Positions 52,580 through 64,000 of a stretch of DNA of 64,000 nucleotides are shown in pieces. Numbering within the stretch: position 1 is the first letter of the stretch; every line of letters starts with the position of its first letter. A model generated the notes under the pieces. That model had not been told where the DNA came from and searched no databases. It saw only the letters and a program-made list of their open reading frames with translations. The DNA comes from Dasypus novemcinctus (taxonomy: Eukaryota; Chordata; Mammalia; Cingulata; Dasypodidae), in the NCBI RefSeq assembly GCF_030445035.2, contig NC_080682.1, forward strand, positions 27,634,770 to 27,698,769. Direction: 5' to 3'. A program made the position numbers and the translations under genes.

Positions 52580-53889
52580 GAAAACTCAGATGCCAGCATA
52601 AGACACTGCAGGGGCTGTTCAACCACAGAATCTTTGTCCAATTACAATCAAGGGCCAAATTACTTTTCTCAAAACTCCGCAAAATAGTTAAATGATATAG
52701 TAATAGGGTGAATCCTGAATCAAGAAATGCAGCATAAAACCAGGAACACAAGTTCATCTCTAGCCTGACTCTTTGGTGACACGTTGTGGAGTGGACCTGA
52801 GCTCTTATTGTGGATCCCTGACTCTCTTTTCTAGGGAGCAGAGTAACCCATCTGGGCATTCTGGAGTGCATATGTGTGGCTTCTAGTCTATTCAGTGGCA
52901 GTCTTAAAGCCTTGCCCACGAATCTCATCTCCCTCTTGCTCTTCCCAGAACTTTCCTTTCAGGCAGAATCAGGTTGCAGTTAGTTAACGCAGTGTAAGAA
53001 ACAATCAATTCAAATTTGCCTGAGTCATGGGAATCCTGGTTTTGAATCCTACAATAAAGCATCCAAAAGGAGAAAAATTCTATTTTATAAGGATAAAGGG
53101 GAGGAATTCCAATGCCAGTATACAGGGGGATTTCTAAGGTCAAGAAAAAAGCCCAGGAGAAGACAAAGGCTCATGAAATTGGAAGATCCCACATGACTCC
53201 TGCAGATCTTGATGAGAGAGCTCAATTCCTATGGAAAGCACAAGCCAACAGAATGAAAATTTTCAAAAATCAGAGGAAGATTTTTTATATTGATCTGTAT
53301 TTATTATTATTATTACTACCTGATATGCAATGATATATTTTGCTAATTACAAACTGGATATAAACTTAAGGCTCAGAAAATTCTTGGACACATTCCCATA
53401 GTTAAAACATTAAAATATTAAAAGGCAAAATAAGGCACAGGAAATCATTGCCTATAGAAAAGGATAAAATAAAATATCAGAAGTCATCAAAGAAAACCTG
53501 ATTTTGGATAAACAGAAAAAAGGAATCAATAAAATTAAAAACAGTGCCATTAAAATGATCCAGTTGAAGAAGAGAAAATAAAAGGGACAAAAGTGTGAAC
53601 TGAGTCTTAGATACATTTGGAATATCCTCAAAATGACAATATAGTCCTAAAAAAATATGTCCAAGGAGAAAAAAGAGATAAAGGAGAAAGAGGAATATTG
53701 AAAGAATATATGGCAGAAAACTATTCTAATAGAATGAAAGTCAGGCACACACATTGAGGAAGACCAGGAACATGAAACAGGATAACCTTGAGAAAGATGC
53801 CCAGACAGTAAAACTGTAGAGTAAAAAGAGAAGGAGAGTATTCTGAAATTGCAAGAGATAAGCAACATGCTATGTAAAAATTAAATGCT
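52580..53889 (+). mobile_element. Probable L1 5'/ORF1-region remnant
   Basis: Decayed plus-strand sequence with A-rich, L1-ORF1-like wording from about 53380 (ggaatcaataaaattaaaaa, atgatccagttgaagaag). L1 ORF2 follows at 54416 after an LTR, which suggests one disrupted old L1. The part at 52580-53330 is less certain, and a minus-strand 128-codon frame at 52542-52928 has no recognisable family. Confidence 0.35.
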
Positions 53890-54410
53890 GCTTAGGACTT
53901 TGATTCAACCATGTCAGTAGGGGAGATTCAGGGTGGAGTCCCAGCTCCCTTGTTGGGTAGATATTTAAAGACACTCAGGAAGACATTTAGAAAGAAAGAG
54001 AGCTCCACAGACATGACAAGGAGAAAACTTTGATCCTGCATTGGAGAACAGAGATGAGCCATTCACCTCATAGTTGGCAGTTGAGCAGCTGATAAGGCCT
54101 GGAAAGAAACAAGCCCTATGAGAGACTGATATAGGAAGCCCTGAGAGATGAGCTCTATGCCAGCCTGTAGCTGAGATTGGAGGAAGCTGGGACCACGGAG
54201 CCTTAAGAGACAGAAGGGCTAAGAGACCATGCAGAGATCACCTGCCATCTTGTGTTAACACAGAGTAACAGACTTTGGTGGGAAACCAACATTTAATTGT
54301 ACTCTTTACGGTCTTGTAACTGTAAACTTCAAACCCAAATAAAATCTTTTATAAAAGCAAACAGATTTCTGTTGCATTGTATCAGCTCCCCTTTGGCTGA
54401 CTAATGTGCA
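53890..54410 (+). mobile_element. MaLR-like LTR, 5'-truncated
   Basis: Same family as 22582-23209: cagggtggagtcccagctcc, gatgagccattcacctca, ctgagattggaggaagctgg, aactgtaaacttcaaaccc with AATAAA, and the end ctttggctgactaatgtgca. The opening tgtg-cagtttg block is missing. Confidence 0.7.
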
Positions 54411-54415
54411 ATGCA

Positions 54416-55241
54416 ATTTTAAAATGGGCAAAATCAGAATGGATTTTTCCCATCAATAAGCACATAAAAACATGCTCAACATCATTTCCATTAAGTAAAT
54501 ACAAATCAAAAGCACAATGAGATACCATATCAAACCCACTGGAATGCCTATAATGAAAAGGAAAAAAAACAGAAAATCATGTGTTGGAAATGACGTGGAG
54601 AAATCAGAACATGTGTTCATTGCTGCTGGGAATGTAAAATGATGCTGGTGCAGCTGCTGCCAAAAACAATTTGGAATTTCCTTAGAAAGTAAAGTATATG
54701 ACTAGAAAACCCCACTTCCAGATATATATGATATATACCTTAAAGAATTGAAATCAAAGATTGAACAGATATTTTCAGAGGGGGACTTATCACAGTTGGC
54801 ATAAGATGGAAACAAGCCAATTGTCTATCATTTCTTGAATGGATAAGTCAAAGGTAATATATACATTTAAAGGAATAAAGAATATTATTACACTATAGAA
54901 AGGAACTGATGTCTCATACATGCAACAACGTGCAAGCAATTGAAGACATCTTATTGGTTGAAATAAGCAAGACCCAAAATGTCAAATATTGAATGATCTC
55001 AGTGATAAGAAATGATTAAAATATGAAAATTCATAGTGTCAGAAATGAGAATACAGATTACCAGGGCCTGAGATGTGGGCACAGAATGGGGAGTTAATGT
55101 TTAATTTATACAGAGTTTCAGTTTGGGGTGACGGAAAAGTTTTGCTAATGGATGATAGTGATATTAGCACAAGGTCAATAATAACAGCACTGAATTCTAT
55201 ATTTGCAAATGGTTAACATGCAAAATAATAGGTTTTATATG
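54416..55241 (+). mobile_element. L1 ORF2 C-terminal region and 3' UTR start
   Basis: Classic L1 text: cccatcaataagcacataaa, catgctcaacatcatttcc, aaagcacaatgagataccat, tgctgctgggaatgtaaaat, and gttgaaataagcaagaccca at the ORF2 end. Several in-frame stops. It continues after the LTR at 55673-55920. Confidence 0.85.
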
Positions 55242-55672
55242 TATGGTAGTTTGAGGTTGTGTGTACCCCAGAAAATCATGCTCACATTCCTTTGGGTATG
55301 AACCTATTTTTGGGTCAGACCATTTGATTATGTTTCTCAGTTAAGTCATGGCCACGGGTCATCTTAACCATCTTACTGATGTTCCTTATACAAGAATGAA
55401 ATTTAGACAAAGAGAGAGAAAGCCACAGAAGGAAGAAGCTGAAAGCAATGAAACCTGGAATAGAAGGAAGAGACCAGCAGATGCTGACTTGTGCCTTGCC
55501 ATGAGACAGAGGAGTCCAGGATTGCCAACAGCCAGTAGGTATCACCTTGATGATGATTTGTGTATTTTCATGGCCTCAGACTGTAAGGCCATGAGCTAAA
55601 ATACATTCCCATGGTTAAAAGCCAAGCCATTTCTGGTATATGTGCATTTCTACAGCATACCAGACTAAAACA
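55242..55672 (+). mobile_element. Solo MaLR-like LTR with target-site duplication
   Basis: 431 bp from tatggtagtttgagg to cagactaaaaca, flanked by perfect atatg repeats at 55237-55241 and 55673-55677. Internal wording (aagccacagaaggaagaagc, gtgccttgccatgagaca, tcaccttgatgatg) differs from the other LTR family here. It splits the L1 3' UTR. Confidence 0.9.
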
Positions 55673-55920
55673 ATATGCTACAGGACAAATTTTTTTTTAA
55701 ACTATTGAACTATAAAGCACCACAGTGTAACTTAATATAATCTTTGACAAGTATAGTTTATTGATAATAATATTGTTTCAATAACAGTAACAAAAGCATT
55801 CCACTGGTACAGTGTTAACAATAAGGAAAACTGTAATTGCGAGGTAGTATATGTGATCTCTATACTTTCTGTATGATTTTTTATACAATTTTTCTACAAA
55901 TTTCTAATAAAAAATAAAAT
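55673..55920 (+). mobile_element. L1 3' end, continued
   Basis: Resumes the 3' UTR interrupted at 55241 and ends in acaaatttctaataaaaaat, an A-rich tail. Confidence 0.6.
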
Positions 55921-56475
55921 ATTATACCTCTTCATATAAAATGTAAGAACTCTACACATTTCAAATTTAATTTGCTCCTTGTCATTTCATTGTTTCCATA
56001 CAGTTTACTTCTTTTTAAAAATTTCCATGACTATATTATTACATTACCTTTACAAAAACTGAATTTCCAAAATTTAAAGATTTTTTTAATATCATTTGAT
56101 TTCCTAATGTTACTACTCTTTTAAATGTCTTTATGTGAAGTGTGTTGGATTTTTACAATTTTTTTTTGTCTTTTATCAATTTAGATGGTCATGTTTTTAT
56201 TTTATTTTTTATGGGTGTTTTACTCCATTTTATTAATGTATTGTGTTACATTAATTGATTTTCTTATATTGAAACACCATTGCACATTTGGTGTAAATCT
56301 CAATTGATCATGGTTTATAGTTATATTAACATGCTCCTTAATTTTGCTTGTTAGAATTTTATGAGCATTCATGTATAAATATTCCATTAGGGTTATAGAT
56401 CCATAATTTTATTGTGGTATCTTTCCCTGGCTTTGGTATTAGTGTGATTAAAATCACTAGATTTAGTTATAAAAT

Positions 56476-57127
56476 TGCTTTAGTTTGCCAAAGGGCTGCC
56501 AATGCAATATACCAGAAATGGGTTGGCTTTATGAAGAAAATGTATATAGGGTAATATTTTAGAGTTCCAAGGTCATGAAAAGTCCAAACCAAGGCATCAT
56601 CAGACATGCTTTCACAACAAAGTCAGCTACCACATGTTGAAGCAAGATGACAACAAATCTCTACCAAGATTTGAGTTTAGATGATGGCAACCATGTACAA
56701 GGCTGTTCTCTTTCCATGTCTCATATATCAGTCTTGGAGGCTTCACCCTCTTCCTAAGTTCAGCATAAGCTATAGGGCATATAGTAGGGTCATCTCTTCT
56801 CAAGCTGCTCTGTGGGCCCAGGAACATTGTGTTTAAACAATCATCTAGTCCTCTCTCACATGGCAGGACTAAATATGGTGGCTTCCTTCTCCTATGTCTT
56901 TCTATCTCTGTATATATTTCTTTTTATATGAGATTCAGCAAAGGGAAAGGAGAGACACAACCTGAGTCATACCTCACTGCCATAGTCCAATCAAAAGCCC
57001 TAAAGGAATCTTATCAAGTAATCAAAGCAACAAATTAATGCATCAATGGTACCACATTCACAGGAATAGGTCAGTTTATAAAAAATAATACTTTTTGGGA
57101 TTCATAAAATAATCTCCAACTGTCACA
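56476..57127 (-). mobile_element. MaLR-like LTR, minus strand, nested in L1
   Basis: The plus-strand right end aatctccaactgtcaca is the complement of the family start tgtgacagttgg. The left end tgctttagtttgcc is the complement of its end. L1 ORF2 complement is continuous on both sides. Confidence 0.7.
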
Positions 57128-57708
57128 CAAGTGTTCTCACTGATTCAGTTTTGAGGAGAATTGTTATTTTTGGAATGTTGTTACAATTCACTAGTGAATC
57201 CATCTCATCCTGTGATTTTCAGTGTTGTGATATATTGATTAATGATTTGATCTCAGCTTTTGTTTATTTGGGAATGTCTTAAGCTCTCCCTCATTTTTTA
57301 AGATACTACTACTGGATATAAAATTCCTTGGTGAAATTTTTTTCAGGAATTAATTACATCATCCCACAGCCTTCATGCATCCATGGTTTTGCTGCTATAT
57401 CAGCCCTTAGTCTTATAAGAACTGTCTTATATGTAACATGCTTTTTTTCTGTTCCATCTCTCAGAAGATTTTCCTTCTCATTTCATGCTATAGATTTACT
57501 GTCTGAGCATGGTTCTCAAGTTTGTCCCAGTGATTTTTCCTTGTCTTGTATGTATATTTATGTTTTCATTAAATTTGAGAAGTTCTCTTCCATTAGTTGT
57601 CTGAATATTCCTCCTGCTCTTTCCTCTTGTTTCAAAGTCTTATCATGATTATATTGGTATTCTTTAGGGTGTCCCACATGTCTCTAAGACCCTTGTAGCA
57701 GGGGTTAA

Positions 57709-57850
57709 TCTTGCTCCAACACATGAAAATAGACTTTGCTCAGGGAAGTAACTTAGGCTTTATGGTCTGATATCTGTAAGGTCCTACCCCAAATAAAAAT
57801 CCACCAATATCTGGTATTTTGCATCAGCACCCCTTTGGCTAATTAGTACA
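57709..57850 (+). mobile_element. 3' fragment of a MaLR-like LTR
   Basis: ttgctccaacacatgaaaat, agactttgctcagggaag, taccccaaataaaaat and ggtattttgcatcagcaccc to tagtaca match the end of the LTRs at 45393 and 47416. Confidence 0.8.
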
Positions 57851-58180
57851 ACTCTGTTCACTTTTTCTCATCTTTTTTCTTTCTACTCTTCTACCTGAAT
57901 AATTTTAATGATGCTGTATTCAATTTCCTCCTTCTTCTTTCTGTATATCCAAAATATGGTCTTCTTTGAAGAGTTCTTGTGTTTTACCTTTCCTTTAGAT
58001 GGCCATAACTCTTGTATTTTTGCCTTGTAAAATTTGTTTCACAATGCACATTTTAATATTTTAATGTTTTCACTATGGAATTTAATACTTGAGATATCTG
58101 TTTCTTAAGTTTGTATCCAGCTGTTTATATGCCAAATATATCATTCAGTATCAGGAGGTAACAAAAACAAAAATACAAAG

Positions 58181-58962
58181 CAATGCAAAAAACTTCAATT
58201 TTTTGTTTTTTGAAATATGCTCTGTGATGGTTGATGTTGAGGGTTTATTTTTCCTATAAAGAAGAGCAACCTGGGGCAAAAATGTAAGGTCTAACAGATT
58301 TATATTGCATTTCTAGATTCAAGACCACCTTGTTACTAAATTAAATGAAGAGTTTTCTAAAATTTTGAGAAAGATAGTACAGCCTTTGATTGTTGTGTTT
58401 CAAAGATTCTGTGGGTGAACAGAACCCTGAATGTCTTATGCTTCCATTTTGTTGCCTAGCAATATAATAGTATTAAAGTATTAAAAGAAATAAAATCATT
58501 TATAGATGCAAATTTTACCCCAGTGAAAAAATTAACAATATAATGCAATGAAATATGTTTAAAAAATCCATCAAAGAAATAAAATTTAAATTTAAGTATT
58601 TTATTAACCAAAAGGAGACCTAGAGAGAATTATCAGAATTTTAATATTATGTTGTACTGCAAAACAAGATAGTGTAAATATTAAGGCATTATACTGTACC
58701 TTAAAATGTTAGAGATATTCAACATAGCTCTTGCTCACATGTCATGAGGGAGGCAGAGCTAGAGATTTAACATTAACCAGATTTAGCTCCACCAAAAATG
58801 CTTAACTATGCACTTCCTTGCTTCTGTCTTTACTCATGCCAGTCCTTATTTAATCGTCACATCATTTCTTATCAGTATATTGACATCCATACCATCCTTC
58901 CATCCTTATCACCCACCCCAAGATTGCTTCACCCCTGGGTCCAGGTATGTTTTAAGGTGTTT
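58181..58962. other. AT-rich intergenic sequence
   Basis: No gene or clear repeat. Confidence 0.45.
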
Positions 58963-58973
58963 AAAAAGTGACA

Positions 58974-59036
58974 TTGGTGGGGCTGAATGGGACCTCATAT
59001 TTTTTGAATGTAATTTTTAAAAATAAATAATTAAAA
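58974..59036 (+). mobile_element. Minimal L1 3' tail with target-site duplication
   Basis: About 63 bp: ggggctgaatgggacctcat, tttttgaatgtaattt and an A-rich tail. Flanked by aaaaagtgaca at 58963-58973 and 59037-59047. One of the shortest L1 insertions one could recognise. Confidence 0.85.
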
Positions 59037-59047
59037 AAAAAGTGACA

Positions 59048-59480
59048 CTGAATGAATGTCAGGGATGAAATTCTAATTTTGTTGAAATGTAAGTCAGATA
59101 AGTCAGGACTCCTCTTTCATTCTTACTCCTGACCTTCTACCAACATTGCTTTACTATTAGAGATCATATATTGGAATCCCTTCAGCAAAAAAGATTAGTC
59201 ATTAAGAGTTTTGTGAATTATTATTTCTTTGACTATTACTTATATTATTTGAAAGTACACTTAACGACTATAAAAGTTGGATTTCAACACAGGAAGAAAA
59301 AGTCCCCTGTGGTGATTTTCAAGGAGTGAGTAGACCCTATTGAGATGGTATTGACACACAACATTTTAAAGGTCTCCTGTTGTGAAATAAAATGATGCTG
59401 GTCTTTTAAACTGCAAATAAGCATTTCCCTTTATCATCAAATTTTTTATGAATTTAAGAATTGTACATTCAAAATTTCAT
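59048..59480. other. AT-rich intergenic sequence
   Basis: Nothing recognised. It ends just before the L1 5' UTR. Confidence 0.45.
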
Positions 59481-62400
59481 TTCAGCTACGATTGTGGGAA
59501 GATTGTTTACAGCTACACTTGTGGGAAGATGGTGATGGACTAAAAGCAGAGCTTAGTGCTCTCACAAAAACAATGAAAAGCCAAATGCTGCCTGAGGAAC
59601 TTTGGAGATCAGCTGGCCAGAACAGTGCTACACAATTCCCAGGAGTATGAGAGACAGAGAGATGAAGAAGAATAAACAATAAACATGAGTTACCAACTCT
59701 CCTCAGTGGCAGAGAAGGGCTCTCCTCCCACTTCTAAAATCTTAATTGGGATTAAACCCCTGATTTAAATCAGCCAACTGAGAGGATAACAAACATCTTA
59801 ATCTCTGTCAGCTGATTCAAGGGAAAAGGGAGAGGAGGTCAGGATTCTTTTTTTCAGTAAATTTGGCCAGCAGAGACTGCTTTGAATATCCTATCTGGAG
59901 ATTCAATTCTGGAACACAGGAAAACTGAGACTGAAACCTCTTCCTGGAAAGGTGCCTGAAAGGCACAATCCGCTGGCTGATCTGGAAATTGCATAGACAA
60001 AACCTGTTCTTGGTGCTCTCTGTACCCTGCCATTGGGACAAAATCTATATCCCACTAGTGAGTCCCTGGCCTGATTTTGATAACTTAACCTGGGCAATTT
60101 TAATGACTTAGAATGACTTGAACCAAATATCAAAGAAGAGCTGTGGGAAAAAAATAAGCAAGAGAGAGAAATTGGCCATCAGAGAAAACTTACCAACATA
60201 CACCAATTCCTAAATATCTATAAAAAATTATAAGCCATACCAGGAAACAGAAAGAGATGGCTCAGACTAAAAACCTAATATCCTGAAGAGACACAGGATT
60301 TAAGACAATTAATCAGCGATAATCACACAACTCTCTAAAACTACTTCAAAAAATTTAAAGAAACGTGACTAAAGAAATAATGGATATTAAGAAGACACTG
60401 AGAAGTCACAAAGAACAATTTAAAAGCTGGCAAAGAAAAGTAGCAGACCTTATAGGCATGAAAGATGAAATAGAAGAGAATAACAATACACTAGAGGCAC
60501 ATAAGAAAAGGTTAGTATTGTTTGGAGACAGAATTCATGACTTAGAAGACAGCATCTGAACTGGAAAAGTCAGAACAGTAAAAGAAGAGAATGAAAAAAA
60601 AGGAACAGAGTTTCAGAGAATTTAATGTCAATGACAAATGCTCAAATATCCACAATTTTGGTGTCCCAGAAGGACAGGAAAATGGGAAGGCACAGAAAGA
60701 ATATTTTAGGAAATAAGTCTGAAAACTTCCAACCCTTATGACACCCATAAATATCACTATCCAAGAAGGAAAATGCACCCCAAACAGAATAAATCCAAAT
60801 AGATCTGCCCTGAGATACCTACTATTCAGAATGACAATTATTAGAGATAAAGAGAGGACTCTGAAAGGAGCAAGAGGAAAGAAAAGCAGCACATAAAAGG
60901 AAATCTCAATAAAATGAAGTGCTGACTTCTCATCAAAAGCAATGGAAGTGAGAAGAAAATGGTATGATATATTTAAGGTACTGAAAGAGAAAAACTGCCT
61001 GCCAAGTATTCCATCCTTCACTAATGAGGATAAGTTCAAAGTCTTCATAGACAAACAGAAAAGATAGAATATGCTACCCAACACCCCCCCCCAAATATCA
61101 AAAACAAAACCAGAATTACAAGAGAAACTAAAGGAGTGCTGCACCCTGAAAGGAAGAAAAGAAGAGTGAGTGATTTGGAGAAGAGTTTAGAAATGAGGAT
61201 TATTAGAATGGGTGAATTAAAGGGTAAGAAGACAAACAATAGAATGGTTATGAATAAATAAATAATTTATTCAATAAAGAAAAATAAATGGCTGAAAAAC
61301 AAAATGGATGAAGTAATGTCTTTACAGTAATATAATTGTATGTAAATGGATTAAACACCCCAATCAAAAGACATAGACTGACAAAATGGATAAAAATAAA
61401 ATATGAGCTTCCTATATGTTGTCTTCAAGAGACCTACCTCAGACATACGGACACAACCAGGTTAAAAGTGAAATGTTGGAAAAAGGTATTCCATGCAAAT
61501 TGTAGCCAAAAATGAGCTGGGGTAGGGAAAATAATATTGGACAAAATACATTTCAAGTATAAAACTCTTATGAGGGATGAAGGTCATTATATGTTAATAA
61601 AAAAAGGTAATTTGGCTAGCCCTTGATACTGATAACTGTACTTATGAAACTTTTCTTTTGAAAATGAAACTTAGCTGAGTATTATATGTTACCTAAAAGT
61701 TAATTCCTGAGACTCTCCTTATTGCACAAATGAAGTATCTCTCTAAGCCAAACTCAGCCTATAAATGCATTATCTTCCCCCAGGCATCAGACAAAACTCC
61801 TGGAGACAAGCCTCATGGTGCTGAGGAATTAACAAGTGCAAAAAGCAGTGCACCTAGAAAAAGACCTTGACCAAGAGGGGAAAAGGGTAAATATTAAAAC
61901 AAATGAGTGTTGATGGTTACGCAATTTCAAAATGAGTTGGGAAATCATTCCAGAGGCTATTCTTATGTGCTTTTCAGCAGGATCTCATTGACCGCAACAG
62001 TAAATATTGCCTCAAATAGCAGTGCTCCTGAGATCTCTGGAGACACCCAGACTCTATAGGCAGGATGGACACCTCAGGAATTTGTTGCCCAGCCAGTGGG
62101 TCCTACTTTGGAAATGCAATTCCCCAGTGTGACAGACTTAGTTGTGATTTCCCTACACTTGGCCCTTCTGCCCCTTCCACTTGAACCTATAGTTAGTAAT
62201 TGGTTTGATTGTCATATGTCCAAGAGGCCTAAATCTTTGGGCTGTCTATGTGAGAGCTGGGCCATGAATCTCCAAAGAGTTGCATCACCTACTCTCCAAT
62301 TCATTGGACTCACACAGGACAACTAATGATGAGATGATGATGGGCAATGCCCATCCCAAAGAATAAAGAGTCTGCAACTGCAAGTAAGATAGCCCCATCA

Positions 62401-64000
62401 CTATGCCTCATGGGATCTAAGCACCCTCTCAATTAGAGGCAGAGTGGGCATCACCATCCCAGTATCCTCAGAATTGGGGAATGAACTATGGACTAGAGGA
62501 CTTGTGGTTATTTTACTATAGACTTATTGTTATTCTAACAGTGGAAGGACTTTTATCATTGATGTGCAGGGAGTGGCCAAGGGAAGTTTTGAGGGGAAGG
62601 AAAGGGAAAGGGATAGACAGGTGTAATATGGGGACATGTTTGGGACACTGTAATTGTGCTGAATGATTTTGCAATGATGGATACAGGCCATTATATATTT
62701 TTTCATAACTTAGAAAATTGTGCAGTACAGAGTGTAAAATACAGTGTAAACTGTAATCCTCACTTACTGACAATGGTTCAATATGTATTCATCAGTTGTA
62801 ACAAATATAATACTTATGATGTATGTTGCCAATGTGGGAAAGTGTGGGAGGGGTAGTGAGTGGGGCATATGAGAATCCCCTATTTTTTTATGTAACATTT
62901 ATGTAATCTAAAATATTTTTAAATGTATTAACAATATAAATAAAACAGGCAATTCACCAAGAAGAAATAACTATACTAAATCTTTATGTACCTAACATGA
63001 ATACTCCAAGATACATGAGGTACACACTGACAAAACTAAAAGGAGAAAAAGATGTTTCTGCAATAATAGTTGGAGACTTCAGTACATCACTCTAATTACT
63101 GGATAGAACATTTGAACTGAGAATAAATAAAGGAAATGAGAACTTTAATAATATGATAAATGAAATAGACCTAACAGACATCAATAGAGCATTGCACCCC
63201 AAAACAGTAGGATATAATTTCTTGTAAGTATTCATGGGTCCTTCTCCAAGAAAGACCATATGTTGGATCACAGTACAAACCTTAATAGATTCAAAAAGGG
63301 TGAAATTATATGAAACACTTTTCTCTTATCATAATGAAATGAAGCTGAAAAAGTATAATGGATGAAAAAGGGGGAAATTTATAAATACACAGAGATTAAA
63401 CAACACATTTAAATAATCAGTGTGTCAAAGATGAAATTGCAGTTGAACTCAGCAGATATCTTGAGATGACTTAAAATGAGAACACAAATCAAAACCTAAG
63501 GGACACGTCAAAGACAGTGCTGAAAGGGGAATTTATAGCCCTAAATGCTTACATTAAAAAAGAAGAAAGAGCTAAAATTAAAGAAGAAACTAGAAAAAGA
63601 AGAGCAAACTGATCCCAATTCAAGCCAAAGAAAATAAATTGTAAAGATCAAATTGAGGTAAATGAAATTGAGAACAAAAAAACACAAAACAGTAGAGAAT
63701 CAAGAAAACCTAAATTTGGTTCCTTGAGAAGGTCAACAAAATCGACAAATCCTTAACTAGCCTCACAAATAAAAATTGAGAGAAGATGCAAATGAAATCA
63801 GAAATGAGAAGAAGGGTATTAGCACTGACCCTGCAGAATGAGAGATTATAAGAGGATACTATGAAAAACTAGACAATGTAGAGATGGACAAATTCCTAGG
63901 AAGGCACAAACCAATTACAATGACCCTAGAAGAAATAGAAGACCTCAACAAACCAATCACAAGTGAGGAGATTGAAAGCGTCAACATAAATTCCCCAAAT
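59481..64000 (+). mobile_element. L1 with 5' UTR, ORF1 and ORF2 start; runs off the window
   Basis: The 5' end near 59481-59530 has two gtgggaagat units and then actaaaagcagagcttagtg, ctctcacaaaaac, the usual start of an L1 promoter/5' UTR. The UTR runs to about 60360. ORF1, the RNA-binding protein, occupies about 60365-61130 and is broken by stops (60557 and others). ORF2 opens near 61340 with NGLNTPIKRHRL and, at the endonuclease catalytic Glu motif, CCLQETY. It stops at about 61611, is interrupted, and resumes at about 62941 with LNLYVPN and VGDFSTSL. It continues to the window end with the reverse-transcriptase N-terminal region. Stops and frameshifts throughout mean it is dead. Confidence 0.85.
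61615..62935 (+). mobile_element. Second L1 3' region inserted into L1 ORF2
   Basis: About 1.3 kb ending in the same L1 3' end as 40435-41090: agtgggcatcaccatccca, tatagacttattgttattct, gtgtaaaatacagtgtaaac, catcagttgtaacaaata, then ttttttatgtaacatttatg and an A-rich tail. Flanks aaaaggtaatt and acaggcaatt look like a diverged target-site duplication. The host ORF2 reads on from GHYMLIKK to the ILNLYVPN equivalent across it. A 76-codon frame at 62096-62326 is incidental. Confidence 0.75.

Larger units (their letters stand above)
55970..58180 (-). mobile_element. Ancient antisense L1, interrupted by two LTRs
   Basis: The plus strand carries complements of L1 ORF2 reverse transcriptase text (attgattttcttatattgaa, tcccaattgatcatgg-type block, ctggctttggtattagtgtg, attcactagtgaatccatct). 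From about 57240 come complements of the ORF1/5' region (tttgggaatgtcttaagc, ggatataaaattccttggtg, gggtgtcccacatgtctcta). Nested LTRs lie at 56476-57127 and 57709-57850. Dead. Confidence 0.75.

Noticed and set aside
52542-52928. A 128-codon minus-strand frame
   Set aside because: No recognised domain; it spans the end of an antisense L1 remnant and unassigned decayed sequence.
60542-61239. A 200-codon minus-strand frame rich in hydrophobic residues
   Set aside because: It is the antisense of L1 ORF1; A-rich L1 sense strands give Phe/Leu/Ser-rich antisense frames.

Overview
This window looks like a mammalian, probably xenarthran, autosomal region. The best species clue is four copies of a roughly 400-bp SINE with a tRNA-like head (A box, B box) and A-rich tail. 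I recognise it as the armadillo DAS-SINE, so Dasypus or a close relative is likely. The rest is mostly AT-rich and full of L1, MaLR/ERVL LTR elements, Tigger1 and MIR. All boundaries were read by eye.

The native genes are olfactory receptors (ORs). There is one intact OR of the OR5T subfamily (38020-39012, +). An OR8J-type pseudogene lies at 26005-26917 (-), and two related OR pseudogenes lie at 2055-3007 (-) and 48495-49327 (-). OR5T and OR8J genes are close neighbours in the human 11q11-q12 OR cluster, so this is probably the armadillo counterpart.

The two related pseudogenes sit in an old direct duplication of about 10 kb. Copy A runs from the window start to about 12,280 and copy B from about 42,640 to about 52,340. 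Homology extends through non-coding flanks. The copies act as empty-site controls for each other: B lacks the roughly 6-kb insertion at 4,700-10,862 and the 125-bp L1 tail at 11,380-11,504, and A shows no sign of the complete MaLR-like provirus at 45,393-47,923.

The most unusual object is the GC-rich island at about 4,740-9,990. It starts as an intronless, frameshifted retrocopy of DRC1 (nexin-dynein regulatory complex subunit 1, normally a multi-exon cilia gene). It continues past the DRC1 stop and poly(A) signal with no poly(A) tail. It then runs into sequence that encodes, on the opposite strand, the C-terminal transmembrane segment of otoferlin (OTOF). DRC1 and OTOF are convergent neighbours on human 2p23.3, so the simplest reading is retroposition of a DRC1 read-through transcript that crossed the OTOF 3' end in antisense. 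This copy was later hit by a small processed mRNA fragment and two SINEs, and it carries an 8-bp-unit minisatellite.

The rest is layered repeats: a Tigger1 remnant (15.3-16.8 kb), a rearranged second Tigger1, several LTRs of one MaLR-like family, an antisense ERVL pol remnant (30.6-32.8 kb), L1 3' ends in both orientations, and at the right end an L1 with its 5' UTR, ORF1 and ORF2 start, split by a second L1 insertion and running off the window. I found no tRNA or rRNA gene, no CRISPR array and no prokaryotic-type system.
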